Made by a program: the position numbers and the translations under genes
Origin: Ecdyonurus torrentis
Lineage: Eukaryota; Arthropoda; Insecta; Ephemeroptera; Heptageniidae
Reading direction: 5' to 3'
NCBI GenBank assembly: GCA_949318235.1
Contig: OX439137.1
Location: forward strand, 7,012,372-7,076,371
Length of the DNA: 64,000 nucleotides
The notes under the pieces: generated by a model
Database searches by the model: none
What the model saw: the letters and a program-made list of their open reading frames with translations, nothing else
What the model was told of the DNA's origin: nothing
In this document: piece by piece, positions 35,765 through 48,515 of the stretch
Numbering within the stretch: position 1 is the first letter of the stretch
How the letters are laid out: the number at the start of each line of letters is the position of its first letter

Positions 35765-36130
35765 ATGAGGAAGACCCCCCCCCCCCCCAAAAAAAAAGGG
35801 GGGGAGGTAATTTTATCATATAAAAATTATATTCTAAAAGAGGGCATTGAGACATTGCCCCGAATCGATTGATACGCCAATTTCTAAATTTTTAGTTCAT
35901 TAAGAATTTTTGTGTAATTAATTTTTGAAAATAACAGAATGACGTCACGTACGCCAACATATGCATGTGGGTATATAGGAAAAGGTTACCGCCCATGACG
36001 TCATTTCGCAACTTTCAAAAATTAATTAAAAATACTTCATGAACTCAAAAATAAGAAAATTGCATATCTCATCGGTGCAATAAAATTAACCCTATAATTT
36101 TGTTTAGTCTTCTTCATTAAAGGTGCGATC
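35765..36130. mobile_element. Foldback MITE family F, copy 2
   Basis: Ends CAATGAGGAAGAC and GTCTTCTTCATTAAAGG are inverted; the centre has GAATGACGTCACGTACG and CCATGACGTCATTTCGC around a short loop. Just inside the left end is a homopolymer block C14-A9-G7 (35775-35804). Interior otherwise matches copies at 6672 and 47625. Confidence 0.7.
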
Positions 36131-36171
36131 TAAAATTTATACAGTCCAGCATTCACATTTATCATCACATT

Positions 36172-36360
36172 CTATAAAGAAACCGTGGAAACGTCTAGGT
36201 AGGCTGGTCGGTTAAAATACAATCACATCAATCATACACCTCCCGAATTCCGGCGTGCATCATCATGAAATGCGTGTAAACACGCATCGTGCAACGTGTT
36301 GTGCTCTCACACTTCAACTTTATATGCACCCAGCAGTGTGGCTCACAATACCAGCTGATA
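36172..36360 (-). repeat. SINE-like family A, copy 4 (5' half)
   Basis: AGAAACCGTGGAAACGTCTAGG, CACCTCCCGAATTCCGG, ATCGTGCAACGTGTTGTG and CTCACACTTCAACTTTATATG match family A in reverse. It retains the longest 5' end (through GGCTCACAATACCA) and lacks the 3' half and poly(A). Confidence 0.6.
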
Positions 36361-37151
36361 ACCTATAGTTCTTAACTGTCATGATTACATTTGAATTCAG
36401 TTTAATATCCAATCAAAATTACGTAACGCTCATTTAATTTCTCCCTCTTTTTTAAAAGTTATTATTAAAATAATAAAAAATATATACCATTTTAAATAAA
36501 AAAAAATAATAAACATGAACAACAAAAGAATTAAAATTTCTACATAAAATATTATTTTGATCAAGAATTAAATCATTAATTAAATTATTATTCAGCAATT
36601 TTATATTACTCAATATGACGTTGCAAAAAAATATATACATACAATAATAAAAGTATAGTGATTATTAAAATAATTTTCCCATAGATTTGAATGATCAAAA
36701 CATTATTTTGATCCCGCCCACCCCCACCCTATTTTCATACTAATCCATGCAGACATCCTCATAATAATAATAATAATATTTTTATATAATACAGTTTTGA
36801 CGTCTTGAAAATTAAAAAAAAAAAAGATGCTACTGCTTTTAATATGTACATAACTTAATTCTTTTCCTTTTTTTTTTTCGTTTTTGAAGTTGTATGCTGT
36901 ATAAAGCCAGAGAATTTTAATTATCATTTTTATTTTGAATGTTTGTCCTTTGTACAACGATTGAAAAGCAAAAGTTATTTTACTTTTTATAGTAATGCTT
37001 TACGTTTATCTGTCATCAGTTTTGCTGTACAGTATAATTAATTATGTAATTTTAAATGCTATATGCACGCAATAATTATAGCAATCACATTTTCAGTATT
37101 ATATCATAAATGAAACTAAATCAACTAAAACTGCATGAATGAAAATGAATC
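36361..37151. other. AT-rich intergenic sequence
   Basis: AT-rich, with a short G/C patch at 36710-36730. Minus-strand frames of 62 and 84 codons are low-complexity (N, I, F, K) and have no recognisable domain. Confidence 0.45.
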
Positions 37152-37465
37152 TTAAAGCCGTAGAACACCTTGAACAAAAAAGTTGTACAATATCCTAACA
37201 AACCTGAAAATCAACGTTGATGTGGCCGGAGTCATTGATTTCTAATTTATTTTCCATTCACAAAATGCCAGTGGTGGTCACTGACGGCACAGCTCGCCTA
37301 GTTTACACGTGTAAAACAAGCAAACTCTGACGTCAGTGACCACCAGTGGCATTTTGTGAGTGAAAAATAAATTAGAAATCAATGACTCCGGCCAAATCAA
37401 CGTTGATTTTCAGGTTTGTTAGGATATTGTACAACTTTTTTGTTCAAGGTGTTCTACGCCTTTAA
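37152..37465. mobile_element. TTAA-flanked palindromic MITE family D, copy 3
   Basis: TTAA on both sides. AGCCGTAGAACACCTTGAAC mirrors AGGTGTTCTACGCCT. The right arm has TGACGTCAGTGACC, and the left arm has the mutated GACGGCACAGC. The loop is around CTAGTTTACACGTGTAA. Confidence 0.85.
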
Positions 37466-37593
37466 TTATTATTATTATTTTTATTAAAGGAACCGTCCAG
37501 ATCATACAACATGCCTCTTTAATTTATTTAAAATAAAAAATCCAAAAATACAAGTATTATTTGCCCAAGAACCTAATTTTGACACTCTAAACG

Positions 37594-37800
37594 TATAATC
37601 AAATGTTCAACTTATGCAACCCGCACAACATTTTCTATTGAATGTGAACAATCCTGACTTCAGAAATGTTAAAAATTTGTGAATTTGCCTCTTTTGCATC
37701 TTTTTCACGCACTCTCTTGCGGGATTACATTTGAGTAAAAATTGAACCTGCTTTTGGGTGTCCCATTTTGTGTTTAATAAATTAAAAGAACATGTTGTTA
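37594..37800 (-). mobile_element. Family E, copy 5 (partial)
   Basis: TATGCAACCCGCACAACATT, CTGACTTCAGAAATG, TTCACGCACTCTCTTGCGGG and GGTGTCCCATTTTGTGTTTAA match family E; one end is lost. Frames on either strand here are not genes. Confidence 0.55.
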
Positions 37801-38213
37801 GGTGTGGACGGTCACTGTAACGTCTTGTATTGGGCGAAATCTGCGGCGAAATCTCTACAGACCTTTCTTTCATCATTTAATATTGTGTTATCCATGCTAC
37901 ATCTTACCTTTATTACTGACCCTTCAAGACCAAATAATTATACATTAAAATTAGTATCATATAGACGCAGGTGTAATGCAACCGCATATACACGGAATAT
38001 TTTTAAATTTATATATTTATAAGTCTTACAAAACATTATTGTATTACACAATAAAAAGGGAAGGAAAAAAAAAAAAAAAAAAAAAAAAAAAAACGGATGA
38101 ATCTGTGTTTATTAACTGTAATATTATTGTTTCTAAATGATTAGAGCTTCTTTGGAAAAAAAAATGAAAATGAAAAGAGGCATCAAATAATTATGCAGAG
38201 AAACTGCAATAAC
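37801..38213. other. Spacer with poly(A)
   Basis: Contains a mixed-composition patch at 37801-37990 (GGTCACTGTAACGTCTTG) without a repeat partner in the window, and poly(A) at about 38066-38093. A 76-codon frame crosses the patch, with no recognisable domain and no splice-site support. Confidence 0.4.
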
Positions 38214-38551
38214 TTAAAGAGGAAGTTAAGGGGTTACAACATGGCTTTTCAAATGTTAGTTAATGAGATGAAGTGTTCATTGACTCACATATATGATGAC
38301 CCAAAGCCCTTCCATAGCCCCACAAACTTTCACTGATCCTGCAAGATATGCAACCAGTTACAACATTGTCTATAGTAAAGCCGTAACTATGACGTAAAAG
38401 ATACGGGACGGTCGCGTATATCTAGCAGGATGATCACGAGTTTGCGGGGCTACGGAAGGGCTTTGGGTCATCATATTTCAGTTTATGAACAGTTTTTCTC
38501 ATTATCTAAGATTGAAGAGGCCATATTGTAAACCCTGAACTTTCTCTTTAA
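38214..38551. mobile_element. TTAA-flanked foldback element family Q, about 330 bp
   Basis: TTAA at both ends; AGAGGAAGTTAAGGGG at left mirrors the right end GTAAACCCTGAACTTTCTCT. A second nested inverted pair, ACCCAAAGCCCTTCCATAGC and CTACGGAAGGGCTTTGGGT, closes around a loop of about 110 bp. Single copy in this window. Confidence 0.7.
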
Positions 38552-39734
<1,183 letters not shown>

Positions 39735-39912
39735 AAAAAAATAGCTACGTAATTATGCATTATGCTAGCTTATTTTCAGCACAATGTGTCCATAGAGAAA
39801 AATTTACGATACTTCAAATAATCATACTATGTTACAAAGTATAAATATATTATTTTGTACAGCATAATTATTTATTTTATGCTAATTTAGACTCAATTAT
39901 GCAATAGTGACA
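39735..39912. repeat. Family M, copy 3
   Basis: AATTATGCATTATGCTAGCTTATTTTCAGCACAA-type left part (split here: AATTATGCATTATGC, then AGCTTATTTTCAGCACAA) and TTGTACAGCATAATTATTTA with TTATGCTAATTTAGA on the right, as in the 49553 copy. Confidence 0.5.
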
Positions 39913-40074
39913 TAAATGCAGTATTATATATTTATTTATTCTTTCCGTGTAAGAGGGAAAAATTCCCATAGGGCGAAAATTTTCAGACTGTGTATAAAGC
40001 AAAAAAAAAAAAAAAAAATAAATAAATAAATAAAAAAAACTGTTCCTAAAGTTTTCTCTTGTAGCTTGAGTCGC

Positions 40075-40083
<9 letters not shown>

Positions 40084-40114
<31 letters not shown>
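40084..40114. repeat. Short (GA)n tract
   Basis: About 16 GA units; the S/L frame on the minus strand through it is an artefact. Confidence 0.9.
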
Positions 40115-40117
<3 letters not shown>

Positions 40118-40252
40118 AAGGGTGCAGGAAAATTATTATTATTTAGGAAACCAAATACACCTATTGTTGAAACAATTTGGTCTAAAAATTGAGTCAATGA
40201 GAAATAAATAGGTCCAAGAAGGTCCTATAGTTCTTAACAGTATTAAAAGCTA

Positions 40253-40411
40253 CATACACACAGGGGCGTATTCAGGGGGGGGGGGGGTCTGGAGCCCCCT
40301 GTCAGGTCTGAAAAAGCATAGGAAAAGGGGGTGGTTTCCCCCCTTTTCCTATGCTCAATATAGGCTGGACCCCTCCCGTCGCAAAATCCTGGATACGCCC
40401 CTGCATACACA
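40253..40411. mobile_element. hAT-type MITE, 143 bp (40261-40403)
   Basis: Inverted ends CAGGGGCGTATTCAGG and CCTGGATACGCCCCTG, flanked by a perfect 8-bp duplication CATACACA (40253-40260 and 40404-40411). The CAGGGGCGTA terminus is a common hAT MITE end. The interior is itself a hairpin (AAGCATAGGAAAAGGGGG / CCCCCTTTTCCTATGCT, split by a few bases). Confidence 0.9.
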
Positions 40412-40551
40412 CACTATGCAGACTGTACATATTTTAAGAACATCAGGATAACAAATAGGGTCAAAAAATTGGGCTAATGAGAAATAAATATAGGAACAAG
40501 GTCATGGTAATACTGTAGTTCTAGCTATATATTTACAAGATAAAAAGTATA

Positions 40552-40884
40552 CACACTAAAAAATAAGAATTGAAAAGCTTGTACACAGTTTGGCAATGCT
40601 TTAAGTATTGTGTAATTAACGGCTATGACGTCACTAAACGTTGACATTTTAACGATTAAAGCGTAAATGACGTCACAAGCGTTAGAATCACAATGGAATA
40701 AACGTTAAACTTCACCGTTATAAATCTACGATTATTCTATTCAGTCCCAACGCTTGTGACGTCACTAATATTTTTACCGTTAGATTGTCAACGTTTAGTG
40801 ACGTCATAACCGTTGATTCCACAATGATACTTAAAGCATTGCAAAACTGTGTACAAGCTTTTCTACGCTTATTTTTTTAGTGTG
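40552..40884. mobile_element. Foldback MITE family I, intact copy, 333 bp
   Basis: Ends CACACTAAAAAATAAG and CTTATTTTTTTAGTGTG are inverted, flanked by TATA on both sides (TA duplication). Long arms continue inward (AAAGCTTGTACACAGTTT / AAACTGTGTACAAGCTTTT). Four TGACGTCA sites lie symmetrically at about 40626, 40669, 40758 and 40799. Fragments of the family are at 14255 and 26690. Confidence 0.75.
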
Positions 40885-41290
40885 TATACAAGCTATAAAT
40901 TCATTTAGACCATTCTAAGACCATGATGATAAAATGTCTGTTTATAAAAATTTCATATCGCACTATATTATATAAGAGAGTAATTGTAAAAATATTTTAT
41001 TTGTTCAGGTGCTCACGGTGTGAAAAATGAAGAGACAGGATATGGAATTAAAGATAACGCCCCCTTCCTTCTCTATGCTTTATATATATATCCCACCCTA
41101 TATAATATACTCTATCATCAATAAGATCATTGCATACCCTTGTTCTCTATTTGTTGATACAATACGGTTTTATTTTATATAATATTTTATTTGTATTTTG
41201 ATAAAGTATAATATATATAAATGTTTTTACATTTTAGCGTTTCTATCAATGGATTTCTATATTATATTATTCTCTATTGCAATCTAAATG

Positions 41291-41317
<27 letters not shown>
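41291..41317. repeat. Short (CT)n tract
   Basis: About 13 CT units immediately before a family B copy. Confidence 0.9.
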
Positions 41318-41324
<7 letters not shown>

Positions 41325-41336
41325 AAAATTCCCTTA

Positions 41337-41776
41337 TAGGGTGTATGGGTATGACGTCATATTTTATGCGCTTGGACGCCATACTGGAGTAATGAACAAC
41401 ATTGCTCAACATAGGACAAATTTCGTCTTTGGCTATTTTCTTTTGGAAATTGTTTTTTTGTTTTTTTTTATGATTTTTCTCATGACATATGTACTTGAGA
41501 TACTAATTCAACCTATAAACAGCATCAATATATGCTCTCAAAAATATTGTTTAGTTTGCTTGCTTGCCATATTGTGTAATCATCGTGCTACGCCAATCCC
41601 AGTCCCAGTCAAGACATTGTCTTATCGACGGGTAAGGAATTTCCAAATTAATGGAAAAGCACACACGGGCCGGCCACGGCCTAAGTACGAATTTATAAAC
41701 TAGCAAAATGTGTTATTTTCCTATGCGACACATACTATTGACTGATCCAACATTGACTTTAACATGAATTTATAAA
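41337..41776 (+). mobile_element. Family B, copy 6, interrupted by family A fragment
   Basis: TAGGGTGTATGGGTATGACGTCAT starts the copy; its middle (GAGATACTAATTCAACC, ATGCTCTCAAAAATATTG) is followed by a family A insert and then by the rest of B (AACTAGCAAAATGTGTTATTTTCC, ACTTTAACATGAAT). The CCCTA end is lost. The 160-codon frame that spans the CT tract, B and A is an artefact of repeat DNA. Confidence 0.7.
41559..41692 (-). repeat. SINE-like family A, copy 5 (3' half), nested in family B
   Basis: GCTTGCCATATTGTG to GCCACGGCCTAAGTAC is the 3' half of family A in reverse. No poly(T) marks its 3' end here, unlike copies 1 and 2, so the tail was lost or the fragment arrived differently. Confidence 0.6.
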
Positions 41777-41857
41777 CGCTATTGACTTATTGTCTCATTT
41801 TCCTTCTGATAAGTTTTTAAGTAAAAAATGACATGTCAATCGTAACTATTGCTAAAC

Positions 41858-41861
<4 letters not shown>

Positions 41862-41891
<30 letters not shown>
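41862..41891. repeat. Poly(A) tract
   Basis: A pure A run of about 30 bases, not attached to a recognised retroelement. Confidence 0.9.
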
Positions 41892-41892
<1 letters not shown>

Positions 41893-42622
41893 GTATAGAA
41901 TCATAAAATAAATGATAGTATTTTTAATATATTATTTCAATTTATTTCCTTTTTCAAAAAAGGAAAGCTCACTAAAATATAAAACAATAATTAAGATAAA
42001 GAAGTGAAAAAAAATTATTATTACCAAGGTAGGTGGTATTCATTATCTATAGTGTTAAACAAATTTTAATGTTAAAAATACATTAAGTATTAAAAGCTTA
42101 AGAGCATTTCTAGATGTTTCATTATAAAATATAAATAAAAGTTAGCAACGCCTTCTCAACTCGTTCTTTATTGTTTTCATTCTCTTGTTCATTTTTTTTT
42201 TTTTTATTAAAATATCTTAATTTTTTATTGCTTAATACATTCCACATGAAAGATTTAATTAATTAAGAGGCGCAAATTTAATTAATTAAAAAATATGTTG
42301 AAGTTGAAAATTAGAAGGGTGTGAAATGTATACAAAATAATAACGTATTGTCTGAAAGGATGTTTTACCAACGTGTTTCTTAAAAATTTTACAACTCAAA
42401 AAACATGTAAAAAGGGGTGTCTTGTATCCCTTAATGAAAATTTTTTAAGATTTGGATACTGCTTACAATTATTATGACCATGAAAAATATAATATATTCT
42501 TAACTAAAATTAAATTATCACTCTTCATCTTGCATTATTTTTTTATATTTCTGGTAATTGATTAATATTGCTGAAAATAGAGGATTAGCATTGCAGTGCA
42601 ATTTTAGTCCTTTCTTAATATG
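41892..42622. other. AT-rich spacer
   Basis: AT-rich sequence, with TTAATTAA palindromes near 42257-42290. No gene signal. Confidence 0.45.
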
Positions 42623-42913
42623 CTCTGTCTCTGTCTCTGTCTCTGTCTCTGTCTCTGTCTCTGTCTCTGTCTCTGTCTCTGTCTCTGTCTCTGTCTCTGT
42701 CTCTGTCTCTGTCTCTGTCTCTGTCTCTGTCTCTGTCTCTGTCTCTGTCTCTGTCTCTGTCTCTGTCTCTGTCTCTGTCTCTGTCTCTGTCTCTGTCTCT
42801 GTCTCTGTCTCTGTCTCTGTCTCTGTCTCTGTCTCTGTCTCTGTCTCTGTCTCTGTCTCTGTCTCTGTCTCTGTCTCTGTCTCTGTCTCTGTCTCTGTCT
42901 CTGTCTCTGTCTC
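42623..42913. repeat. (CTCTGT)n hexanucleotide array, about 48 units
   Basis: A perfect CTCTGT array of about 291 bp. Because the unit is six bases and stop-free, it gives long open frames on both strands (SV, CL, ET and DR dipeptide runs). There is no codon-independent reason to call any of these a protein; initiation context and flanks are AT-rich non-coding DNA. Confidence 0.97.
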
Positions 42914-43186
42914 CAGCATAACTATAACAAATTGTACAAATTGTGCAATAATAATAAAAAAGTATAACATAATATAGCGACAAAGTTATTATTATTATTA
43001 TTTTCTATAAATTGTAAAGAGTTTTTGAAAAAGATCTCACGGAGAATTTTTTTTATCTCTCTTTATAATAATGACGAAGAAAAAAATAGTCACGTACAAA
43101 TTTTGCTATACATTTTTGTTCCATCTTTCTTCCTTTTTTTTCTGAAAAACAAACTTTTTTCTCTTGTTATAGGCTAATCGAACTTT

Positions 43187-43189
<3 letters not shown>

Positions 43190-43244
<55 letters not shown>
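43190..43244. repeat. (AG)n microsatellite
   Basis: About 26 AG units, degrading at the 3' end. Confidence 0.95.
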
Positions 43245-43316
43245 AATAAATTGTGTACTGGCATCTACCGATACGTATATAAGAAGTAGGGAACAGGAAT
43301 AATAATAATATAACAA

Positions 43317-43319
<3 letters not shown>

Positions 43320-43411
<92 letters not shown>
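43320..43411. repeat. (GA)n microsatellite
   Basis: About 46 GA units, 75 bp from the previous AG array. The SL-repeat frames on the minus strand across the pair are artefacts. Confidence 0.97.
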
Positions 43412-43414
<3 letters not shown>

Positions 43415-43614
43415 CTTTCGTTATAATAATACATGACAAAAAAAAGTTATATATTCAAAAAAAATAAATAATATTAATAATAGAAGTTTTTTCCCATTTT
43501 TATATACAAATGTATATTGATATATTGGAAATTGTATCAAAAATTTTCCCTCTTTCTATATGTGTGTGTGTTTTTTTTCTGTAAAATTTGATTTTACCCT
43601 ATTTTAAAGAAAAG

Positions 43615-43664
<50 letters not shown>
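43615..43664. repeat. Poly(A) tract
   Basis: About 50 A residues; no retroelement body recognised upstream. Confidence 0.9.
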
Positions 43665-43666
<2 letters not shown>

Positions 43667-44284
43667 AAATCAAATATTCTTTATTATATATATATAGCTT
43701 ATTTAGATAAAACTAAAATGATAATACAGTAGATATTTTATTTATATTTGCACTCAAAAACATAATAAATACATTAATTATTGAGTATATAATTGAAGAG
43801 CGAACAATATTATATAATGCAAAAGAACTTTTACTGTCGAGCTATTGATCCTATAACAGAAATAATAATGTAAATAATATACATTTACTTAAATAATCAT
43901 TAAAATTAATGTCCAGTTAATTTTAAATGAAACTTTTTCATAATTAGTTATGATTAAATCTCAAAATTTTATAAACTACGTTTTTTTTTTTTTTTTTATG
44001 ATTTTTCATTCTGATGTTTTGATGTTTCTCATGAAACATTTTAATGCACATTTCTGATTCAAGTTTTGAATAATTTGATATTTCTATACACAACGCCTTA
44101 AATACATATATGATCTTTTTTATTAGTATTGTTATATACTGAGGTGAAAAAATATACCTTTATATAGAAATTCGCAGTCTTTTATTTTAAAAGCATATTC
44201 TATTAATGTATTGATTCATTCATTTGTTTATCTTTTTAACATGAAATTTAGGGTAAAAGCACTATGAATTTCTCTTTTATATTA
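43665..44284. other. AT-rich spacer
   Basis: AT-rich sequence with poly(T) near 43981-43997. No gene signal. Confidence 0.45.
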
Positions 44285-44591
44285 TTAAAGGCATAGAACA
44301 CCTTGAACAAAAAACATATCTAATATCCTAATATAACTAAATATTGATTTGGCCGGAGTCATTGATTTCTAATTTATTTTCCATTTACAAAATGACATCT
44401 GCGGGTTTATGACGTCACAGCTTACTAGTCTACGGGCGTGGAAACAGGCAAGCTGTGACGTCATACACCCGCAGCTGTCATTTTGTAACTGGAAAATAAA
44501 TTAGAAATCAATGACTCTGGCCAAATCATCATTGATATTTAGACATGTTAAGATATTAGACAAGTTTTTTGTTCAAGGTCTACGCCTTTAA
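44285..44591. mobile_element. TTAA-flanked palindromic MITE family D, copy 4
   Basis: TTAA on both sides. AGGCATAGAACACCTTGAAC mirrors the right end, where two bases of GTGTTCTACGCC are lost. Both arms have TGACGTCA near the loop (TTTATGACGTCACAGC and GCTGTGACGTCATACAC). The loop CTAGTCTACGGGCGTGG resembles copy 2. Confidence 0.85.
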
Positions 44592-45975
<1,384 letters not shown>

Positions 45976-46884
45976 AATAGGGTGTATGCATATGACATCA
46001 TCAGTGGCGTAACTTCAAAAATTTGGCCAGGGGGAAAAATCTGACACGGGCCCCCCGGAAGGGGGACAGTGCCGGGGAGGAGGGGGGTTTGTGCGCCGCA
46101 TTTGAAAAATTTTGGAAAAGGGGGCGTGGCACTGAATTTTTAAGCTATTTTTTAAAATGAAAATTAAAAAGTGTCACTATAACATGAAAAAAAAAAAAAA
46201 AAAAAAACTTAAAATGGTCTATCATACATGATTTTAATTTTTATCAATAATTAATTTTTGCTATAAATAGAAAAAATACACAGGATATTTGAAGAAGACA
46301 TTTATAGAAAATTTAATTAGAAGGTGCAGTGACAGTTAAAAAATGTAGTTAATATTAATACCCTCTGTCACAAAATGCATATTATTTGATTGATCCACTT
46401 TAACTTTCAAATACTGTTTTTCAACATAAAATTTAATATTATCAATTTATTATTATTATTTTTTTTTTTTTTTTGCGCCAAGCATCAACGGGCCCCCCCA
46501 GAGGCCGACGGGCCCCCAGAAGTCGACGGGCCCGGGGGAACTCCCCCCTCTCCCCCCCTGGTAGTTACGCCACTGGACATCATGCTGAATGCACTTTGAC
46601 GCCATACTGTAGCAATGAATAAAATTGCTAAGCATAGGACAAACTTTTTTTTTCTATTTTCTTTAGAAAATTAGTGTGTGTTTTTATCATTATTTTTCTC
46701 GCATATTTAAAAACCTAATTCAAACTGTTACCAGCATCAATGCTTGTATAAAAAATATTAGTTGATTTCTTTAATTATTTTTTAAGCTGGTAATTATGTG
46801 TGTCATCTTTCCCAAAGTAACACATACTTAAGCACTCACTTATATATGGCATCAATTTTTAAATGAATGCATGCACCATATAAA
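45976..46884 (+). mobile_element. Family B, copy 7, interrupted by a hAT-type element
   Basis: AATAGGGTGTATGCATATGACATCAT on the left resumes after the insertion as GACATCATGCTGAATGC, GACGCCATACTGTAGC and GCTAAGCATAGGAC, then CCAGCATCAATGCTTG and an end near 46884 (ATGAATGCATGCACCATATA). Removing 46002-46583 restores one family B copy. Confidence 0.7.
45994..46583. mobile_element. hAT-type non-autonomous element, 574 bp (46002-46575), nested in family B
   Basis: Inverted ends CAGTGGCGTAACT and AGTTACGCCACTG with an exact 8-bp duplication GACATCAT (45994-46001 and 46576-46583). CAGTGGCGTAAC is a frequent hAT terminus. Both subterminal regions are G/C-rich (GGGCCCCCC-type blocks) around an AT-rich core with poly(A) and poly(T) runs. 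No transposase; the 69-codon frame at its right end is not a gene. Confidence 0.9.
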
Positions 46885-47199
46885 GGTACTCTTTGATTGT
46901 TTGTATATACGTTCAGAGTCAGTTCAGAGTAAAATTTTGTAGTGTTAATGATACATTTGAGATATTACTGCAGCAGAGGCAAATATTTTCGTGATTAATT
47001 ACAAACACTACGAAATAAATGCAGTAATTAATTATAATCTCGTAACAACATTTTGTTCAAACCTTTTTTTTTTTCTCCCAAACAATTTAATTACAAAATG
47101 AATAGAATATAAATCTTGTATATAATATAATATTAAATGAAGACATCTAATAAATTTGATAAGCCTTTAAATGTTTAAGATGACAAGTATTATAAAGAA
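46885..47199. other. AT-rich spacer
   Basis: Mixed AT-rich DNA; no gene signal. Confidence 0.4.
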
Positions 47200-47395
47200 A
47201 AGCTTTACTCACAGCGGGAGGATAAACTTATATAGACCGCGCAATGCAATTTCAAATAAGAAATTTTGCGCGATGCGAGTTAGGCACACGGTGCTTGCTG
47301 TCACCAAACAAAACCCTTTTTCCCCGTCATACTTGACTGCTTTATAACAACAACAATATAACCAAAGTAGTTGTTGTTGTTGTTGTTTATTCAAA
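47200..47395 (-). other. Unique higher-complexity segment with a TATA-like word on the minus strand
   Basis: Unlike its surroundings this segment is fairly balanced in composition and contains CpGs. On the minus strand it reads GCGCGGTCTATATAAG, then GCTGTGAGTAAAG (a consensus-like splice donor), and begins with a short CAA run. A 61-codon minus frame spans it, giving a glutamine run and then no recognisable domain. It could be a promoter with a short exon, or chance. No repeat partner was seen. Confidence 0.2.
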
Positions 47396-47624
47396 TTTTA
47401 CCTAGAAGTAAAGTAATTATGAAATTTCACAGAATTTTTCTTCACTTTTTATTAAGCATTGTATTCACTTTTTTGTATTTTCGTCTCAAGTAACTTCTTA
47501 ATTAAACTATCAAAAGAAAATGGTTTAACAAAGTGATTTTGAACAATAATAATAAAAAAAATATATATTATAAAATATTATGATATAGCCCTGTTCACAC
47601 GTTGAAATATTTTTAATATGCAAT

Positions 47625-47945
47625 GAAGAAGATAAAAAAAAAAAAAAAATACATATTCTGAAAGGACGCGCATTGAAATATATCTGAATTCTAATTTTCG
47701 AGTCCATTAAGTAGTTATAATTAATTTATGAAAGTCAAAAAATGACGTCATGGGCAGTAACTTTTTCCTATGCTCACATGCATAAGTTTCCACCTGTGAC
47801 GTCATTTTTCGATTTTCAAAATTAATTGAAAATACTTAATGAGCTAGATATTTGCATATCAATTGATTCAGGACGATGTCGTTCTTTATAATATAAAATA
47901 GGATTACCCCCCTTTCCCCCCTTTTTTGGTCTTCTTCATTAATGC
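47625..47945. mobile_element. Foldback MITE family F, copy 3
   Basis: Ends AATGAAGAAGATAAA and GGTCTTCTTCATT are inverted; the centre has AAAATGACGTCATGGGC and CTGTGACGTCATTTTTC. ATTGATTCAGGACGATGTC matches family F. Confidence 0.65.
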
Positions 47946-47999
47946 GATTGCATTAAATTTTAATGAAGAGGTAGATTTGCAAAGAAAGAATAAATTACG

Positions 48000-48195
48000 T
48001 AGTTTATGCTGAATTTATGTAATTTTAGCATAAATGGTACAAAATCAGAACATAAATAATTATATATTGTACAGTACAGCATAATATTTACACCGATAAA
48101 AATAAATACCTAATAATTATGCTATATTTCAGTGCATATAATGTAGCTCAGTGCAGCAACATTTATAAATAACTGAATAACATCATAATTTAAGT
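48000..48195. repeat. Family M, copy 4
   Basis: TTTATGCTGAATTTATG, TTTTAGCATAAATGG, TGTACAGTACAGCATAATA and ATTATGCTATATTTCAGTG, in opposite order to the 49553 copy. Confidence 0.45.
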
Positions 48196-48239
48196 TATAT
48201 CATCTTCAATAGTTTGATGTGGGATTTTCTAATTTTTTA

Positions 48240-48376
48240 ATTTACATTACGTATTAGAAAAAAAAAAAAAAAAAAAAATGAAAATCTCAATGACGTCTAG
48301 GTTGGAAACTTTTACGTGCACATTCATGCAAAAGTTACCGACCGTTGTAATGTCGTCATTTATATCACGATTTTTT

Positions 48377-48410
<34 letters not shown>

Positions 48411-48515
48411 GAACTAAAAACATCACACATTAATTGATTAAGGATGATTCCTTTATTTCAGAATATTAAATAATAATAATTTATGGTTGTCTTCCTTATA
48501 ATTTTCATCAACAGT
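48240..48515. mobile_element. Foldback MITE family F, copy 4 (degraded)
   Basis: TCAATGACGTCTAGG, TTTTACGTGCACATTCATGC, AAAGTTACCGACCG and TTGATTAAGGATGATTCC follow family F order; both arms are interrupted by expanded poly(A) runs (48260-48278 and 48380-48408). Confidence 0.55.

Noticed and set aside
41221..41703. 160-codon plus-strand frame
   Set aside because: Runs through a CT microsatellite, a family B element and a nested family A fragment; no protein domain.
42518..42983. Four long open frames on both strands (115-150 codons)
   Set aside because: All are produced by the stop-free CTCTGT hexamer array; peptides are pure dipeptide repeats.
43167..43439. Serine-leucine repeat proteins on the minus strand
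   Set aside because: Translation of two GA microsatellites and the spacer between them.
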